Notes: generated from the sequence alone by a model not told the origin. 64,000 nt of DNA from Nepenthes gracilis (GCA_033239525.1 BSYO01000010.1:14662042-14726041), one strand, 5' to 3'; shown: positions 9,900-22,930, counted from the first letter of the stretch. Made by a program: numbers and translations.

Positions 9900-10599
9900 A
9901 GAAAAGTTCTGCGCTTATGGTTTCTGTGAATTACTAACTGAGATAATGTGATTTGTGAATTCTTCTATTACACAAAGCGGGTTCTGACCGAATTGATGTT
10001 ATATTAATAAATATGAGCCCATTTATTATTATTATTATCTTGTAATTGTAAAATTATTTCTCAAATATTAGATAGATAAAAAAAAAAACTTGATGTTTGA
10101 AAAGATGATGATAAAGTCTACAAGAAAATATGCATGGATTCGAACCGGAGATGGGCATGTTCATTCGAATTTCCACCTTTCTTGTCCATTTTTATTATTT
10201 TGTGTGCTTTTAATTGTGTTCGTGAACTAATGATTTAATCTGAAATAAAGATGACTGGAAGTGGAGGGATTTGATCCAGTTAGGTGCTGATTTACGGGTT
10301 TTGCAAACCATAAACAAAAAGGGTAAAAGAATTCGGGTTGTGTTGCCAAGAAATTTCCTCTGATGTTTCAAGTTAGTATGAGCTTTAACCCGAAAAAGGG
10401 TGACAAAAAGGTCACCTATCCTTTGGCCTGAGACATAAGAATATTGTTTTAGGCGTTGAGATGAACAGAGTTTCCATTTGATTCGTGAGTGATGAGATCT
10501 CGGATATTGCGTGCTAGGGGAGCCACATTACTCTGATCTTAAAGGAAATGAAATGATTCAGATCGAGAGTATTACTTGAGGAAGATGCAAGAGATTTTT
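9900..10599. other. Intergenic DNA without recognisable gene
   Basis: AT-rich, stop-dense in all frames, with short homopolymer runs (A-run at 10078-10088). No repeats or RNA genes are visible. Confidence 0.5.
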
Positions 10600-11575
10600 T
10601 GAATTTAGGGGATCAAAACCATAAGATTTATATAATAATGTTAAATTTAGATAAATTAATAAATTATTAAGGTTAATTACATATTTAAGTTAGAAATTAA
10701 GTATTGAATCGTAATAGTGTAGGTATGAGAGATGCTTGATATGTGTCTAAGTTGCGCATAATCGTGTTTAAGATAATATATTTGCGTCTAATAAGCGTAT
10801 AAATATGTTTGTTTCAATATGTCCATGTCTGATTCATGCTTGATTGGTGTTTATGTGCAAATATGATTTGGGCACCACACGTGATGGACACATAAGCACC
10901 AATCTACTATTTAATGACCTTCTATTGTTTATTTTTGCATTTTTCATAAAATTTTGACAAATAGAGTGAAAAACAGAAGAGAAAGAAAAGATAGAAGAAT
11001 AAGGAATTAAATTTACAAAATTTTTAAGCAAATTTTTAGCAAATTTAAGTCAATTTTCTCCTTTTGTCACTTAACTTTTTTAAAAACTTTTATAATTTAT
11101 CATTCGAATGTTTACACATGTCGTGTTTGTCTACTTTTGATATTATATTGTATTCATACTAGTTTTGCTTCTATGAGATTTTAAATGGATACGGCTTAAT
11201 TTAAATGTATTATTTTGAAAATTTGAAATTATTAAAAAATTATCATTACATGTTTATTTTATACAAGTATTTGGTAAAAATTTTATTTTAATTTTGATAA
11301 AGATAATTTATTTTTCAAATATGACAAAAAATTAGTATGTTTGTTTTTTATGTAGAATTTTCTATTTTAATTAAATAAAAATTATTATAAAGAATTAATA
11401 AAATATATTTTAATATATCTTAATATATTATTTACAAATTAAAAATTAAATCTAATATTTACAAATCAGAAAAGTGACATTTGATCATGATTATAGTGAA
11501 TAGTATATGGATAGTTTACTTACAGGTTATAAATAATAGTACGTGATTTTTGGTTATGTGAAATTAAATATAACT
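10600..11575 (+). repeat. 5' LTR of decayed gypsy element
   Basis: Shares with 14361-15300 several long near-matches: AAATTTATATAA.GATATTAAATTTA.ATAAATT near the start, TTTCATGAAATTTT-type sequence in the middle, and TTTATACAAGTATTTGGTAAAAATT toward the end (11262 versus 15010). Ends are approximate because of divergence. Confidence 0.75.
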
Positions 11576-11689
11576 GATTTTTTATATTCAATCTTTATTG
11601 GTGAGATAATCACCAATTTTTTATTTTTATATTTTTATACGATTTTTATATATTTTATTGATTTTATATTACCTTAGGATGCATCGATT

Positions 11690-14355
11690 TTGTTTATAAA
11701 GAAGAATGATGAATCTATAAAAATTATTTATAGACTATTGGAAATTAAACAAGATAATTATCAAAAGCAAGTATCCCTTGTAAAGGATAAATGATTTATT
11801 CTATTAATTATAAGGAGCCAAAGTGTTTTTAAATATTAATCTTCAATCGAATTATCACTAATTGAGAATTTAAAAAGAAGATAGAGTGAAGATTGCTTTT
11901 CTAACGAGATATGGCCATCATGAATTTTTAGAAATATTTTTCAAATTTACAATCATATAGCATTTATGGACCTAATGAATTAGATATTTTAATATTATTT
12001 GGATCAATATATGATAATTTTCATTGATAATATATTAATATATTCGATGAGTTGTGAAAGTATGAGATTCATTTGAGGATTGCATTATAAATACTCAAAA
12101 AAATACAATTGATTATATGTTAAATTTAAAAACTATGAGTTTTGGCTTGAGGAAGTAGCTTTTATTGGCCACGCCATATTACAAGGACGTGTCTCGATTG
12201 ATTAAAAAAATTTAGATAATTACAAGTTGGGGCCAACCAATAAGTGTAATAAAAATATAAATATTTTTTTTATTTTGCCAAATTATAAAGGCTTGTGAAA
12301 AGTTTTTCAATGAAATTTTCTTAGTTTTGCCGGATACTACAAAAAGTTTGTGAAAATTTTCTCAATGATTGTGATGTCATTTTTAATTAGGAATATAATT
12401 ATTAAAGAAGTTTTTAGGAATTAAATGACAATTTGACAATTACTTTGATTTTAGTTATTCCAGAAGTATTTAGAGGATATATAGTTTATTGTAATGCTTC
12501 TAAGAGAGGGTTAGATTATGTGTTATTGTAATGTAGGAAAGTAATTGCTTATAGATAAAAGCGACTCAAACCTTATAAGAAAAGTTGTCCCGCCCATAAC
12601 TTGGAGTTAGCGGCCATTGTCTTTGTATTGAAGATATAGAAATATTATCTATTAAAATAAATAAATTTTTATCGAGTATCTAGACCATATTATACTCTAA
12701 AAAAAAAATTAAATACAAGACAAAGAATGTGGATGGACTTATTGAAGAACTTTAATTGTGAGATTCAATATCAACGAGGAAGGTTAATATTATAGCGAAC
12801 GTGTTGACTAATAATTTGGCAAATTTGATGGCCCATTTGATAATTAAGAAGATAGAGATACTAGATGAAATAAATGAGTGCAATATTCTATTACACTTTC
12901 AATGTATGCACATAATTTTATCGTATTTTTTGGTACAATTGAAAATTATTGAAAGAATTAAGAGAATACAAATGGATAATTTATTTTTGATAGATATAGC
13001 CGAAAATTTACACAAAGAATCAATGGTTGGTTTTAACATTTGTACTAATGAAATTTTGAGGTTTCACGATCTTATTTGTGTACCTAACTTTAAAAGTATT
13101 GAAATAAGAAAATTTTAACGAAGCTCATCATCTAAATATACAATCCACTCAAAAGTAAAAAATATATATTAAGATTCACGAAAAACCTTTTGGTAAAGAA
13201 ATAGGAAAAAGAAAATTACGGATTTTGCAGAAAGATGTATAGTTTATCAATGAGTGAAGGCCGAGCATTAAAAAAACCATCAAATCTTTTACAACTAATA
13301 TTGACTTCTAGTTGAAAATAGTAGCACATAAAGATGAATTTTATGATGGATTTTCTAAGAATATTAAAGAATCCTGACGCGGTATGAGGGGTTGTTGATT
13401 GGTTAACAAAGTTGGTTTATTTTGTTGTCTTTAGGATAACGTTTTTAAGGGATCATTTTGTAAGATTATATATAAGCGAATTAGTCATATTTCATAGGGT
13501 TCCAACTTAGATTATGTCAAATTGATATTCGAGATTTATATCTAAATTTTAAAAGAATTTGCATCTAGAGTAAGGCATTAAGTTGGAGTTTAGCACAATA
13601 TCTCATTTATAAACAGACGAACGATTAGATTAGACAATCCAAATTTAAAGGACATGTCAAAAGTATTAGTTTTAGAAATAAAAAGAATTGGGGATGGCTA
13701 ATTATCAGTAGTTGAAGTTACATACAACAACAGTTATTAGGCAAATATCGGTATGACACATTCTGAAATATATGAAAGAAGATATTCTCTAATTAATTGG
13801 AAGGAAATTTAGAGGTGATCTAGGAAGTATCGAGTAAAATCCATTTGATTCAATATCTGTTTTGAGCTGTTTAAAGCTAACAAAAGAATTATGCGGACCA
13901 TAAAATAATCAAGTTGAGTTTTAAAGTTGGAGATTATAAATTTTTGAAGATATTTCTATCAAAGAAAATCACCAGATTTGGATTATAAGAAAAATTAAAA
14001 TTAAAATTTATTACATCATTTGATATTCTTAAAATAATTGAAAAAGTGGCTTATAAATTAGTTTTGTCTCCAAACTTATCAGATTTTCATATCAGATCTT
14101 GATACTTCCCAATTATGTCTACAACTCTTCACACGTAATCAATCATGAATCCCTACAAATTAATGAAAATTTGTTACATGTCAAAGAACCAATGTAAATC
14201 TTTGGACAATAAGATTAAGTCAAAGTATAATGCAAATTTTTTTTTTTTTTTGAGGAAATTAGGTATGAGTGAGAAGATGAGATCAGGAGAAATATCCATA
14301 TTTGTCTCTTCATTGATGTATGAAAATTTGATAATGAGAGCTTTATTAGGAGGGG
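11690..14355 (+). pseudogene. Ty3/gypsy pol relic (RT, RNase H, integrase)
   Basis: RT: KKNDESIKIIYRLLE (about 11705), IAFLTRYGHHEFL (about 11890), IIFIDNILIYS (12015; usual FIDDILVYS) and EVAFIGHAILQGRVSID (12150), then FAGYYKKFVKIFSM (12330). RNase H: KVIAY, a degraded ASRQLKPYE block, then LELAAIVFVLK (12600), and RMWMDLLKNFNCEIQYQRGR (about 12727-12785). Integrase: SSKYTIHS (13120), VVEVTYNNSY.ANIGMT (13710) and KVAYKLVLSPNLS.FHI (14045), ending HVINHES. Many stops and frameshifts. It is a molecular fossil without coding capacity. Confidence 0.85.
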
Positions 14356-14360
14356 ATAAA
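14348..14360 (+). other. Polypurine tract of decayed gypsy element
   Basis: AGGAGGGGATAAA directly precedes the 3' LTR start TGTGATATCC and sets the plus-strand orientation. Confidence 0.7.
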
Positions 14361-15300
14361 TGTGATATCCAAATTTAAAATTTATATAACGATATTAAAT
14401 TTAAATAAATTGTTAAATTATTAAAATTAATTGCGCATTTAGATTAGAAGTTAAGTGTTATATTATAGTAGTATAGGTATAAGTAGTACTAGATGTACAC
14501 CTAAATTACACATGAGTATATTTGTGGTAGTATATCTGCGCTTTGCATTGTACTTGATGAGCACATAAGAATGCTTGTTTAAGTATATTTGTGTTTTATG
14601 CGCTCTCATGCTCAAGCATGGTTTGAGCATTAGTCTAATGCTCACCTAGTGAGTGCAAGTGTTTTATCCTACTATTCAAGGGCTTTTTATCAATTTTCTG
14701 TACATCTTTCATGAAATTTTAAGAGAATAGAGGGAGGAGAAGAGAGAGAATAAGAGAGAGAAAGAGGGATAAAGTAAATTTGAAATATTTTCAAATAAAA
14801 TTTGGATAAATTTAAGTGAATGTAAATGTATTTAAGTTATTTCTTTTTTTATTACTAAACTTTTTAGAAACCCTCTATTATTTTTTATTTAAATATTTAT
14901 GCATATAGTAGATGCCTACTTCTTTTAATATTATGTTGTATAAATGTTAGTTTTGCTTTTATTCTATGAGATTTTGAAATCCTTGAAAAATTGTTTTTAT
15001 AATTCTCTTTTATACAAGTATTTGGTAAAAATTATATTTTAATTTTGATAAAGATAGTTTATTTTTTAAATATGGCAAAAATTAATATATTTATTTTTTG
15101 ATGTAGAGCTTTTATTTTGAAAAGATGAGAAACATTGTAAAAAAACTAATAGAATATATTTGAACATTTATTATTGTATTATTTATAAATTAAAAATCAA
15201 GACGTTTGGCATCAACTATAAAAAATATTATATAACCGGCTTACTCATAAATCGTAATTAGTTACGTATGGCTTTTAATTATATAGAAACAATGCTAGTA
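14361..15300 (+). repeat. 3' LTR of decayed gypsy element
   Basis: Partner of 10600-11575; starts TGTGATATCC after the purine tract. The purine-rich GAGAGAATAAGAGAGAGAAAG (14742-14766) corresponds to the GAAGAGAAAGAAAAGATAGAAG of the 5' copy. The right end is uncertain. Confidence 0.75.
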
Positions 15301-16651
15301 GGATATTCGATATTTGACTTTTGTTAGTGATTCATGGCTAAAAAGTTAGTTTTGTTCGATTTTTTCATGTTTTATCAATATTTCGTTTTTAACGTTTCAG
15401 CTTTCAATTTTTATTATTATCTCTTTACATGTTTCATTCACAATTATTTGCATAAATAAATTATATATGTTTTATTGAGTATTAAAATTATTCTTAAAAT
15501 CTTTTGCTAGCATTTCATATTAGTAGGCTTGGATATCACTTATTAGAGTTTCAAACTTTGGGAGAGCTTTTTGGATCAATTAGTTTAAGGATGATGTTAT
15601 CTTATTTTTCATATTTTGATATAGGTTTGGTTTAAAACAGCTTTTATTAAGTTTTGTATTTTAGTGATCGACATATCTATTATTTTAGATTTTATATTTT
15701 TATTAATTAAATATTAATTCAAGAGTGTCTTTTATTTTTATTTTTTTACTATGGCATTTTCATTGATCTAGTATTAGTTTATTTTGGAGTTATTTTAAAT
15801 TTTGAACTTGTTATTTATTATTAGAATTATCTAACAATATCACTTATAGTGTAGCATCCTAGTTTTGTGTTAAATTTTATTTATTAATTATTTAATTATG
15901 TGTTTAAAATTAGAGTAGGGCACCTCATTCCAAATACGAAGAAGATATTAAGGGCAGGTGGAAAGTTTAAAATTAGAGTCATTGTGCCATATAAGTGTCA
16001 TCCGGTTGGTCAGTCTTTGATGTCAATGTCGTATTTGGGCTGGTAGTTCCTTCTGGATTTGGACTCGCTTTGATAAATTCATCCGAAAAAGATGACTTGA
16101 TATCATTAATGTTTATTTCCAATCTGATATTCTTATGATTCAATTAATTTTAACAATATAATTTTTATTTATGTTTACTATAAATATGCCAAATGACCAA
16201 TAAATAATGAGAAATACTTAGGTCATGCTTTTAGTCATTTTTAGTGACATGATATTTATTCATTAATTTATTTTTATATGTACTTATGAACATGCAAAAG
16301 CTGACTGCAGTATATGATAGAAGGGGCTAAGGATGGCTACTAACGGACTCATATCATCCAAAAATAAAAATTAAAATTAAAACTTTACGTTTAGAAGGTC
16401 TTAAAAGTATTAACTTCAATTATAATTTGACTTGAAGTAGGTTTTAAAAGTCTTATGGCTTGTATATTAATTGAAAATTAGAGATATTTTAAAAACAAAA
16501 TTAAATAAAAATTTTAAAAATGTGTTCAAATTTGACTTTTTTATTTAAAAAGCTGAAAAAATTGAGTTTTCTTAATTTTTAAATTGAAATTTAAAAAATT
16601 AAAATTATGAAAAATTATTTTTAAAATTTTTTTTACTAACTATAACGTAAA
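15301..16651. other. AT-rich intergenic DNA
   Basis: No gene or clear repeat. A short GC-richer island (about 15915-16080) has no recognisable coding sense. Confidence 0.5.
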
Positions 16652-16656
16652 GGTTT

Positions 16657-18202
16657 TGTTGCGTTCTCGGATTCTGTCTTTGATTTGGACGATAATCCGA
16701 CAGCAAGATCAAATAATAAGTGAGCGAATAGGAAAAAGAGAAAGAGTACGCGGACTGAAGAGAGACGATTTTTACATGGAAACCCTTCATATAAATAAAG
16801 AGAAAAAAATCACAGGACTTTAGTTCAAGAACTAGCTTCACTATTTTGTTTGAGATTACAAAGAGATTACAGGGTGTGCCCTTGGCATTTTTCCTTCTTT
16901 GCTTTCTCTCTTTATATTAGCTAGACGGGAGTAAATGTTGGGATATATCTGGGGGTTTGAGCTCTATGGGTATGCTCGGCAAGAGGGGCGTTTAGAGGTG
17001 CACTCGTAAAAGGCGATTTAGAGGTACGTCTAGCGGAGAAGCGGCTTAGAAGTGTGCCCGACAGAGTGGCGGCTTAGAAGTGCGCTCGACAGAGTGGCGG
17101 CTTAGAGATGCACCCGTGCAGAGGGGCAACTTGGAGATGTACCCGTGCAGAGGGGCAGCTTACCATGTGGAAGACTGAGCTTTGTGGAGGAAGAGGGCGA
17201 AGTGCCTCTTCGTCTAATGGAGGGCTGTGAGTCTTTGTGCTAAAGGAGGGATGAGGGCTTCCTATCTGGGGACCTCCTGAGAGGAGGGTTAAGGACCTCC
17301 TGAGATGAGGGTTGAGGATTTCCATGCTAAAAGGAGGAGGACTGAGGACCTTCTGATTGGGGACCTCCTGAAAGGAGAGCTGAGGACCTACATGTTGAAA
17401 GGAGGAGGGCTGAGGACCTTCGTTCCGAAAATCGCCTAAGTGGAGGGTTGAGGACCTCCATGCTAAAAGGAGGAGGGCTGAAAACTTCCTATCTGAGGAC
17501 CTCCATGTTGGAAGGAGGAGAGTTGAGGACCTCCTGTCTATCTGTGGACTTCCTAAGAGGAGGGCTGAAGACCTCCATGTTGGAAGGATGAGGGTTGAGA
17601 ACCTCCTATCCGGGACCTCCTAAGAGGAGGGTTGAGGACCTCTTTATTAGATGGAGGAGGGTTGAGGATCTCCTGTATGTCTGAGGACATCCTAAGAGGA
17701 GGGCTAAGGATCTCCATGCTAGAAGGAAAATGGCTGAGGACCTCCTGTCCGGGGACCTCTTGAGAGGATGGTTGAGAGCTTCCTAAATGGAAGGTTAAGG
17801 ACCTCCTAAAGAAGGCTGAGTACTTCATGGTTGGAGACCTCGATGCCACCTGGAAAGAGGAGGGCTAAAGGCCTCTTGGTAGGAAAAGGACTCATGACTC
17901 CAAGACAAAACACCCTTGAGACAGAGGGCTCCAGAAGGCTCCTGACTTTTGAGTGGAGACCAAATCCTTAATGGAGGATGGTAGGCCTCTTGAAAGGAGA
18001 ACAACCCCCTTCTGGAGGGAAAGCCCATAGGAGTTTATTGAGCTGTTTTGAGCTTGTCCTCCCAAACTTGAGGGAGCCTGTCTTTATAGTGTATTCATCA
18101 TATGTATTCATTTTATAAAAGTAATGTGAAACTCTTCACTTTTAAAAAATAATATTGGATTATGGTCCAGTCTCATTGGGCCCATTGTAGATGGACCCAT
18201 CA
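16657..18202 (-). mobile_element. Solo LTR, 1546 bp, with internal minisatellites
   Basis: Begins TGTTGCGTTC, ends GGACCCATCA (TG...CA on either strand), and is flanked by a perfect 5-bp duplication GGTTT (16652-16656 and 18203-18207). A minus-strand TATA (CACTATAAAG) at about 18073-18082 suggests minus orientation. No internal domain remains, so it is most simply explained by LTR-LTR recombination. Long minus-strand reading frames here come from a GGAGG-rich repeat and are not genes. Confidence 0.85.
17000..18010. repeat. Degenerate minisatellites inside the solo LTR
   Basis: Two arrays. 17000-17165: about 30-bp units of the form GAGTGGCGGCTTAGAAGTGCGCTCGACA. 17175-18010: variable 20-60-bp units built from GAGGACCTCC, GGAGGAGGGCTGAGGACC and CATG(C/T)T. 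The second array is strongly strand-asymmetric (purine-rich on the plus strand). Units are too diverged to count exactly. Confidence 0.85.
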
Positions 18203-18207
18203 GGTTT

Positions 18208-18891
18208 ATATATTTTTTTAAACTTTATTTACATAATAATATTTTAAGAATGTAACATTATAAAAATATTATTTTATAAATTTTTAAAATATAAATAATG
18301 GTTAAAAAATAATAAAATTTTGAATTAACTCATGACTAAATTATTATTATTTTTTAATTTTTTATTTGATTTCTCTCACATTTTTATGGGATTTTTAAAA
18401 TTTTAAGTTGAGTTATTCTTAGATATTGAAAAATGTGATTATATTTATTAATGTAAAAAATTAAAAATGTGTTCCCTTAATCAATATTTAGGTTATTTAA
18501 TAATGATAATATTTAAGTCAAATTTTATTTTTTTTTGTGATGTAATAATTAAAAAATTAAACCAAATATATTATAATAATTTAAATTATCATTGTTATTA
18601 AAATTAATGTCATTAATATTATTATTTTTACTTATTAATAAACATAATTAAGATCTCAAAAACCTAAGTATTGTTATATTTAGACTCAGATAATAAATTT
18701 TATGATGATAAAATTAAATTTAAATTTGATTCATTTGTTTATTGAGTTCAGCTTAAATTAACTGAATTCATACTTAAAACAGAATAATACTTGATGATTT
18801 AACATTAAGTATGTGTAGTACATATATAAAATATATATATATGTATTTGTATGTATTTTAAATAATATATTATAATTAAAAATAATATACT
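18208..18891. other. AT-rich spacer
   Basis: Low-complexity A/T sequence, with no gene or RNA visible. Confidence 0.5.
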
Positions 18892-19906
18892 TGATGGGTT
18901 TATGAATGACTCGGGCCAATCTAGTTACGGCAAAAGGTGATTCGACGGACAGTCCATTGGCCAGCAAGGCCCAACGTAGGAACATAGTTGAGAGGTAGTT
19001 CGAAAAGCCCATCTATTGCGTACAGGCCCATGGGAAATCAATTGACTAACCCGAGGGAGTAGCCTTTAAGGCTCCATCAATCACAACAAAGTTAACTCTC
19101 TTCCTTTATGATGATAGCCTTGTAGTACAAAAGGCGCCAACATGATAGGACTCCACCAATGGAGTTGGTGGTCAACCATGAGGAATCACTCATACTCGCG
19201 ACCAACGGCAATCCAGCCAATCCACACGAGGGGAGACTTGGACCTTGTCGGCCACCGTACAAGTCGCGGTCACATCAATGCTATAAGACAACATCTGACA
19301 CAGTAACTCCCGTTAATGCCTAACAGTTAACAAATCCCGGAGGAACACTTGTCATTAGTTTTGCCGCCAAAACCCTTTCCGTGAGGCATTATAAGTCCCC
19401 TCATTGTCCACATGAGGGGGGACACCTCTAAGTAAGAAAAACGGCCCACGAGCAAAACTCATAGAAGCAAAAGAAAGAACCAAGTACTCTTCTCTAGCGC
19501 AGTTTTTTTCATTAGTTAGCCATTCCCAATTGAGTGCAATTTGAGTAAGCCATCGACCGTGTGTAACCACAAAAGAGTACAATCCTCTTACACTTCTAAG
19601 CCGCCTTAATGCTAGGTGCACCTATAGGAGTTAGGCTTTCTTTGACATCCCCTACTTATGTGCAATCCTACATAATTTACCATCATTTTTGTATCTTTTA
19701 TTTTCTTAAAAAGATTTTTAATTTAAGTGTCGGAGGATAAATCGTGGAATAAGTCCCGCTAATCCTTTTACCTTTTATTTGTAATTTGTGGTGTGCAGAT
19801 TTCAGGTTAATAGTGACGAAAATTAGGCTTGTTCTAATTCAACCCGTAGTAGAAGATTAAAATACTCCATAATCCATACCATAATCCAAGAACCAAGAAA
19901 GTATCA
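18892..19906 (+). repeat. 5' LTR of Tat-like element
   Basis: Starts TGATGGGTTTATGAATGACTC and ends AGTATCA before the PBS. The ATTATAAG at about 19389 is a plausible TATA box, followed by the pyrimidine-rich CCCCTCATTGTCC. Length about 1015 bp. Confidence 0.7.
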
Positions 19907-19925
19907 TTGACTCCGTTTGTGAGAA
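19907..19925 (+). other. Degenerate primer-binding site
   Basis: TTGACTCCGTTTGTGAGAA matches, with a few changes, the Tat consensus TTGGCGCCGTCTGTGGGAA seen intact at 7736-7752 on the minus strand. Confidence 0.65.
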
Positions 19926-19963
19926 GCGACTTAAAAGTCCAACCACCACACTCTTGACAGCTG

Positions 19964-21530
19964 AAATGGTCAACACAAGAACGCAAACCATTGTGCCACC
20001 TAGGGATAATGCCACCCAAAGCAATGACCCCTCCGCGGGTAGCCGGGCAAGTGAGCGTCTCGAGGCTAATGTCCAAACGTTGGCGGCCATAATGGGAGAC
20101 GTCTTCAAGATGCTTCAAAGGATTAGTAGCCGACTGGACGCACAACAATGGGGGGCTCCCGCCTCTATGGCGCAAGTGTCAACGCCCAAAAAGAAGACCC
20201 AAAAACCAAAGGCCTCGGCCGAGAAGACATCACTGCCCGACGATGCTAGGCCCAGGAAGCCTTGAGTAGCAAGGCTTGGACACGGTTAGAGGGCCACCCA
20301 AGCCATGTGACACAAGATGAGAGCCCCTAATGGAGGAACCCTCAATACTCCCACAGAAAAGGAGACCCTCTGTGCACGGCGAAACCTCTTGCCGTACACA
20401 ACCACCACATGCCAGAAGCAACAACCGCACACCCCTCTTCAAACCACTAAGAGTTGAGAACTTTCCTCAATGCCAAGAGGTTCACTTTCACCTCTTGCAT
20501 GGAGGAGAAGGTAGAAAAGATATAGCAATGTGTGTTCAAGGGCGATGCCGGAGAAAAAGCCACAAACCTAAGGAGATCTTCCTTCATGGTGGAGATCCAC
20601 GTGCAGTTGCTCCCCCACAAATTCAAAATGTAGGCCCTTGAGCCATATGATGGGAGCAATGACTCAATGGACCATCTAGACCATTTTTGCACGCTATTGA
20701 GCTTCTAGGGATTGGGCGAGGCAGTCATGTGCGAGTGCTTCCCTTTGACACTCAAAAGGGATGCTCACCTTTGGTTCTATGGCCTCAAGTCAAATTCCAT
20801 TCATACTTTTTTAGAGCTTGCCGACTGCTTCTTGTCTTAATTCACCTCCAGCCGAAGAGAGGTGAAACAACTATGGCACCTGGTCCGGCTTCGGCAACTA
20901 CGATACAAAAGCTTGAAGTATTTCCTGGCTAGCTTTACTATCGAGGCACAAAGGATATTTGGGTTCACTAACCAAGTGAAGCTTAGTGCCTTCATTGCCA
21001 CTCTAGAGCTCGAAGATTTATTCAAACACTTGGTCCATCAAAATTCCCAAACCTTCCAGGTGGTTAAGGCCATCACCTATATATATATTGCGGCCAAGGA
21101 GGCCAATGAAGCAAAATGCCCAAAGTGTGTGGATTAGCCACCAGAGAAGCCGATGAATGAGAAGAAGAGGAATTGGGACAACTACCACCCCTGAGGGCCT
21201 CGCAAACAGTCACAAGTGGAATTAGGGCCTCGGAATGAATTCCGATTGCAGGACATGACCCCTCTAACTGATATGGAACACAAATATTTTGATACAAATT
21301 CGAGATGAGAAATTTCTAAAGTGGTTGAAGGTACCAAGAAACCCAGAGGTCAGGGACCATACCAAATATTGCCATTACCACCGTTCTCTGGGTCACGAAA
21401 CCAAAGACTGTCGGACTTTGTAAAAGGAGATCGAAGGTCTAATCCGCCAAAAACATTTGATGAGATTCCTACAAAACCCGAGAAAAGCTCGTGCGGCCAT
21501 AGAGGAGGACGCACAAAAGCAGTCTAGGAA
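19964..21530 (+). pseudogene. Tat-type gag relic
   Basis: The intact first part (19964-20265) reads MVNTRTQTIVPP, then a helical stretch ASERLEANVQTLAAIMGDVF, then a basic tail with KKKTQKPKA, ending in a stop. Downstream, across frameshifts, are gag-core fragments (SFTIEAQRIFGFTNQVKLSAF, about 20930) and the zinc-knuckle neighbourhood (TKYCHYHRSLGHETKDC, about 21355-21412, then KEIEGLIRQ). The order agrees with Tat/Athila gag. No protease or pol follows. Confidence 0.75.
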
Positions 21531-21639
21531 TCGGGTGGCAGTTGGGGTTGTCAACATTATAGCAACCAGACTGGCAAAAGCAATGTTCTGGCCTACCCAG
21601 AGAACATTTAATTGGACGTGTTGGGATCACTCCAATGTG

Positions 21640-22150
21640 AAAAAATGTCATCTTGGAATATGCTGGAGGGAAAATACCGGCATGGAATATGCCGGAGTAA
21701 ATTTTTCCGAGTAGAATTTTCTGGAGTGAAATTTTCCGCAATGGAAAATTTCGAAGTGAAAGTTGACTGAAATGAAATTCCAAAGTGAAGGTTAACCGGA
21801 ATAAAATTTTGGACTGAAAAGTAGAAGTACGGATTTGCAATTTTCGAAATGGGATGAAAGATTTTTTGGAATGGTTTTAGCTTGTATAGTTAGCATGGAT
21901 GTAAAAGGTCAAAATGGTTTTACCAGTATGCTTTTACGGGTTTGTCTTTATTGGTATGATTTTACCAGTGTGGAATGCCAGTATGTTTTTTTCAGAATAG
22001 ATGGAATTTTCGGAATGGATGAAATTTTGAAAATGGTTAGAAATTTCGGAATAGATGGAATTTTCGAAATGCAGATGGCTAGGAATAAAATTGGCCGGTA
22101 TGAAATTTCTAGAATGGAAATTTTGGAATGCAGTTGGCCGTTTGAAATGT
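21640..22150. repeat. Degenerate short tandem repeats (GGAATGGAATTTTC type)
   Basis: Many imperfect copies of motifs such as GGAATGGATGAAATTTT, GAAATTTC and GGAGTGAAATTTTCC with period about 14-25 bp. Apparent ORFs in this stretch are repeat-derived. Confidence 0.75.
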
Positions 22151-22930
22151 TAAGGACCGAGGACCCTAAAGCAAAAGTTCGATGACTTGGTCAATACCTA
22201 AGAATTGTAACCGAAAAGTTAGTCACCTACAACATCTGCTCAATCAACTTTTTCAAAAAGGAAAGTTGATTCCTAAAGTTGGCACCCGATTGGTTGAATA
22301 GGTCAACTCCTCCTATCAGAGTGGCAATTAGTAGAGTTGGTGAGTAGAGCAGATAGCATGTTGTAAAGTTGGTGGCAAATTTTATACACACGTAACCTAC
22401 CTATTAGGTAGACGGTCTCCGGATGAAATTTGTATATATATGCATGCTGGAAATATAAGAAAAAGGGATGTAGAGAGAAGTGATAAAGAGAAAAATTTAA
22501 GAGAGATCAAGGAATATCCCGTCTTTACTCTTGTGTTATTGCTATTCGTTTTTATTCTTAGCTCTCAAATGGTTTTTATAGCTAAAAAGTGTTTCTGCAA
22601 CCATTTTCATATAATAATACTTGTTTTGTTGATTAAGTATTCCGTAGTTTTTTCCTCTTATTTTAGAAGAGGGCTTCCTACGTAAAAATCTAATATGTTG
22701 TTACTCTCTCTCACACATTCCTTCATTGTGTAGGTGTGTTTGTGCATTTTTTCATTCCTGTCCTGTGTTGTCCAATCAGCAACGTTTTTCCAACTGGATG
22801 TGCGTAATTTTTTAAAAGAAAATTTTTCACATAATATTTTGTATCTTATTTTATTTTGTGATTTTTTTTTGTATACTATGTTTTCATTGTTGTCGTCATT
22901 CATCTATTTTTATCGATTTATCCAAACCAA
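22151..22930 (+). mobile_element. LTR-like sequence
   Basis: Shares phrases in the same order with the LTR at 25856-27290: GTAACCTACCTATTAGG (versus GCAACCTACCTATTGG), GGTCTCCGG, ATGCATGCTG, then a TTTTCC...ACGTAAAAATCT-like end (22650-22690). This suggests a related LTR, diverged and without clear ends. It would place the upstream tandem repeats in its U3, like the arrays in the related LTRs. Confidence 0.5.

Larger units (their letters stand above)
10600..15300 (+). mobile_element. Strongly decayed Ty3/gypsy retrotransposon with both LTRs
   Basis: Two diverged direct repeats (about 10600-11575 and 14361-15300) flank a pol relic in the order RT-RNase H-integrase on the plus strand. A purine tract (AGGAGGGGATAAA) lies directly before the second LTR start TGTGATATCC. 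Gag and protease are not detectable between 11575 and 11690. Nearly every codon block is interrupted by stops or frameshifts and AT content is extreme, so this is one of the oldest insertions in the window. RT/RH phrases resemble del/Tekay-type chromoviruses; the lineage is inference. Confidence 0.8.
18892..21560 (+). mobile_element. 5' part of a second Tat-like Ty3/gypsy element (LTR-PBS-gag)
   Basis: An LTR (18892-19906, TGATGGGTTT...AGTATCA) is followed by a PBS-like TTGACTCCGTTTGTGAGAA and, at 19964, by gag starting MVNTRTQ. Gag runs with several breaks to a zinc-knuckle region near 21420. Protease, RT and integrase are absent, and the sequence then passes into short tandem repeats, so the element is truncated. 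No second LTR was found. Confidence 0.75.

Noticed and set aside
17553..18028. Minus-strand Pro/Ser-rich ORFs
   Set aside because: They come from the GGAGG minisatellite of the solo LTR, whose low stop content explains the open frames.
21835..22185. 116-codon plus-strand ORF
   Set aside because: It falls in degenerate GGAATGGAATTTTC repeats and has a biased, repeat-like composition.
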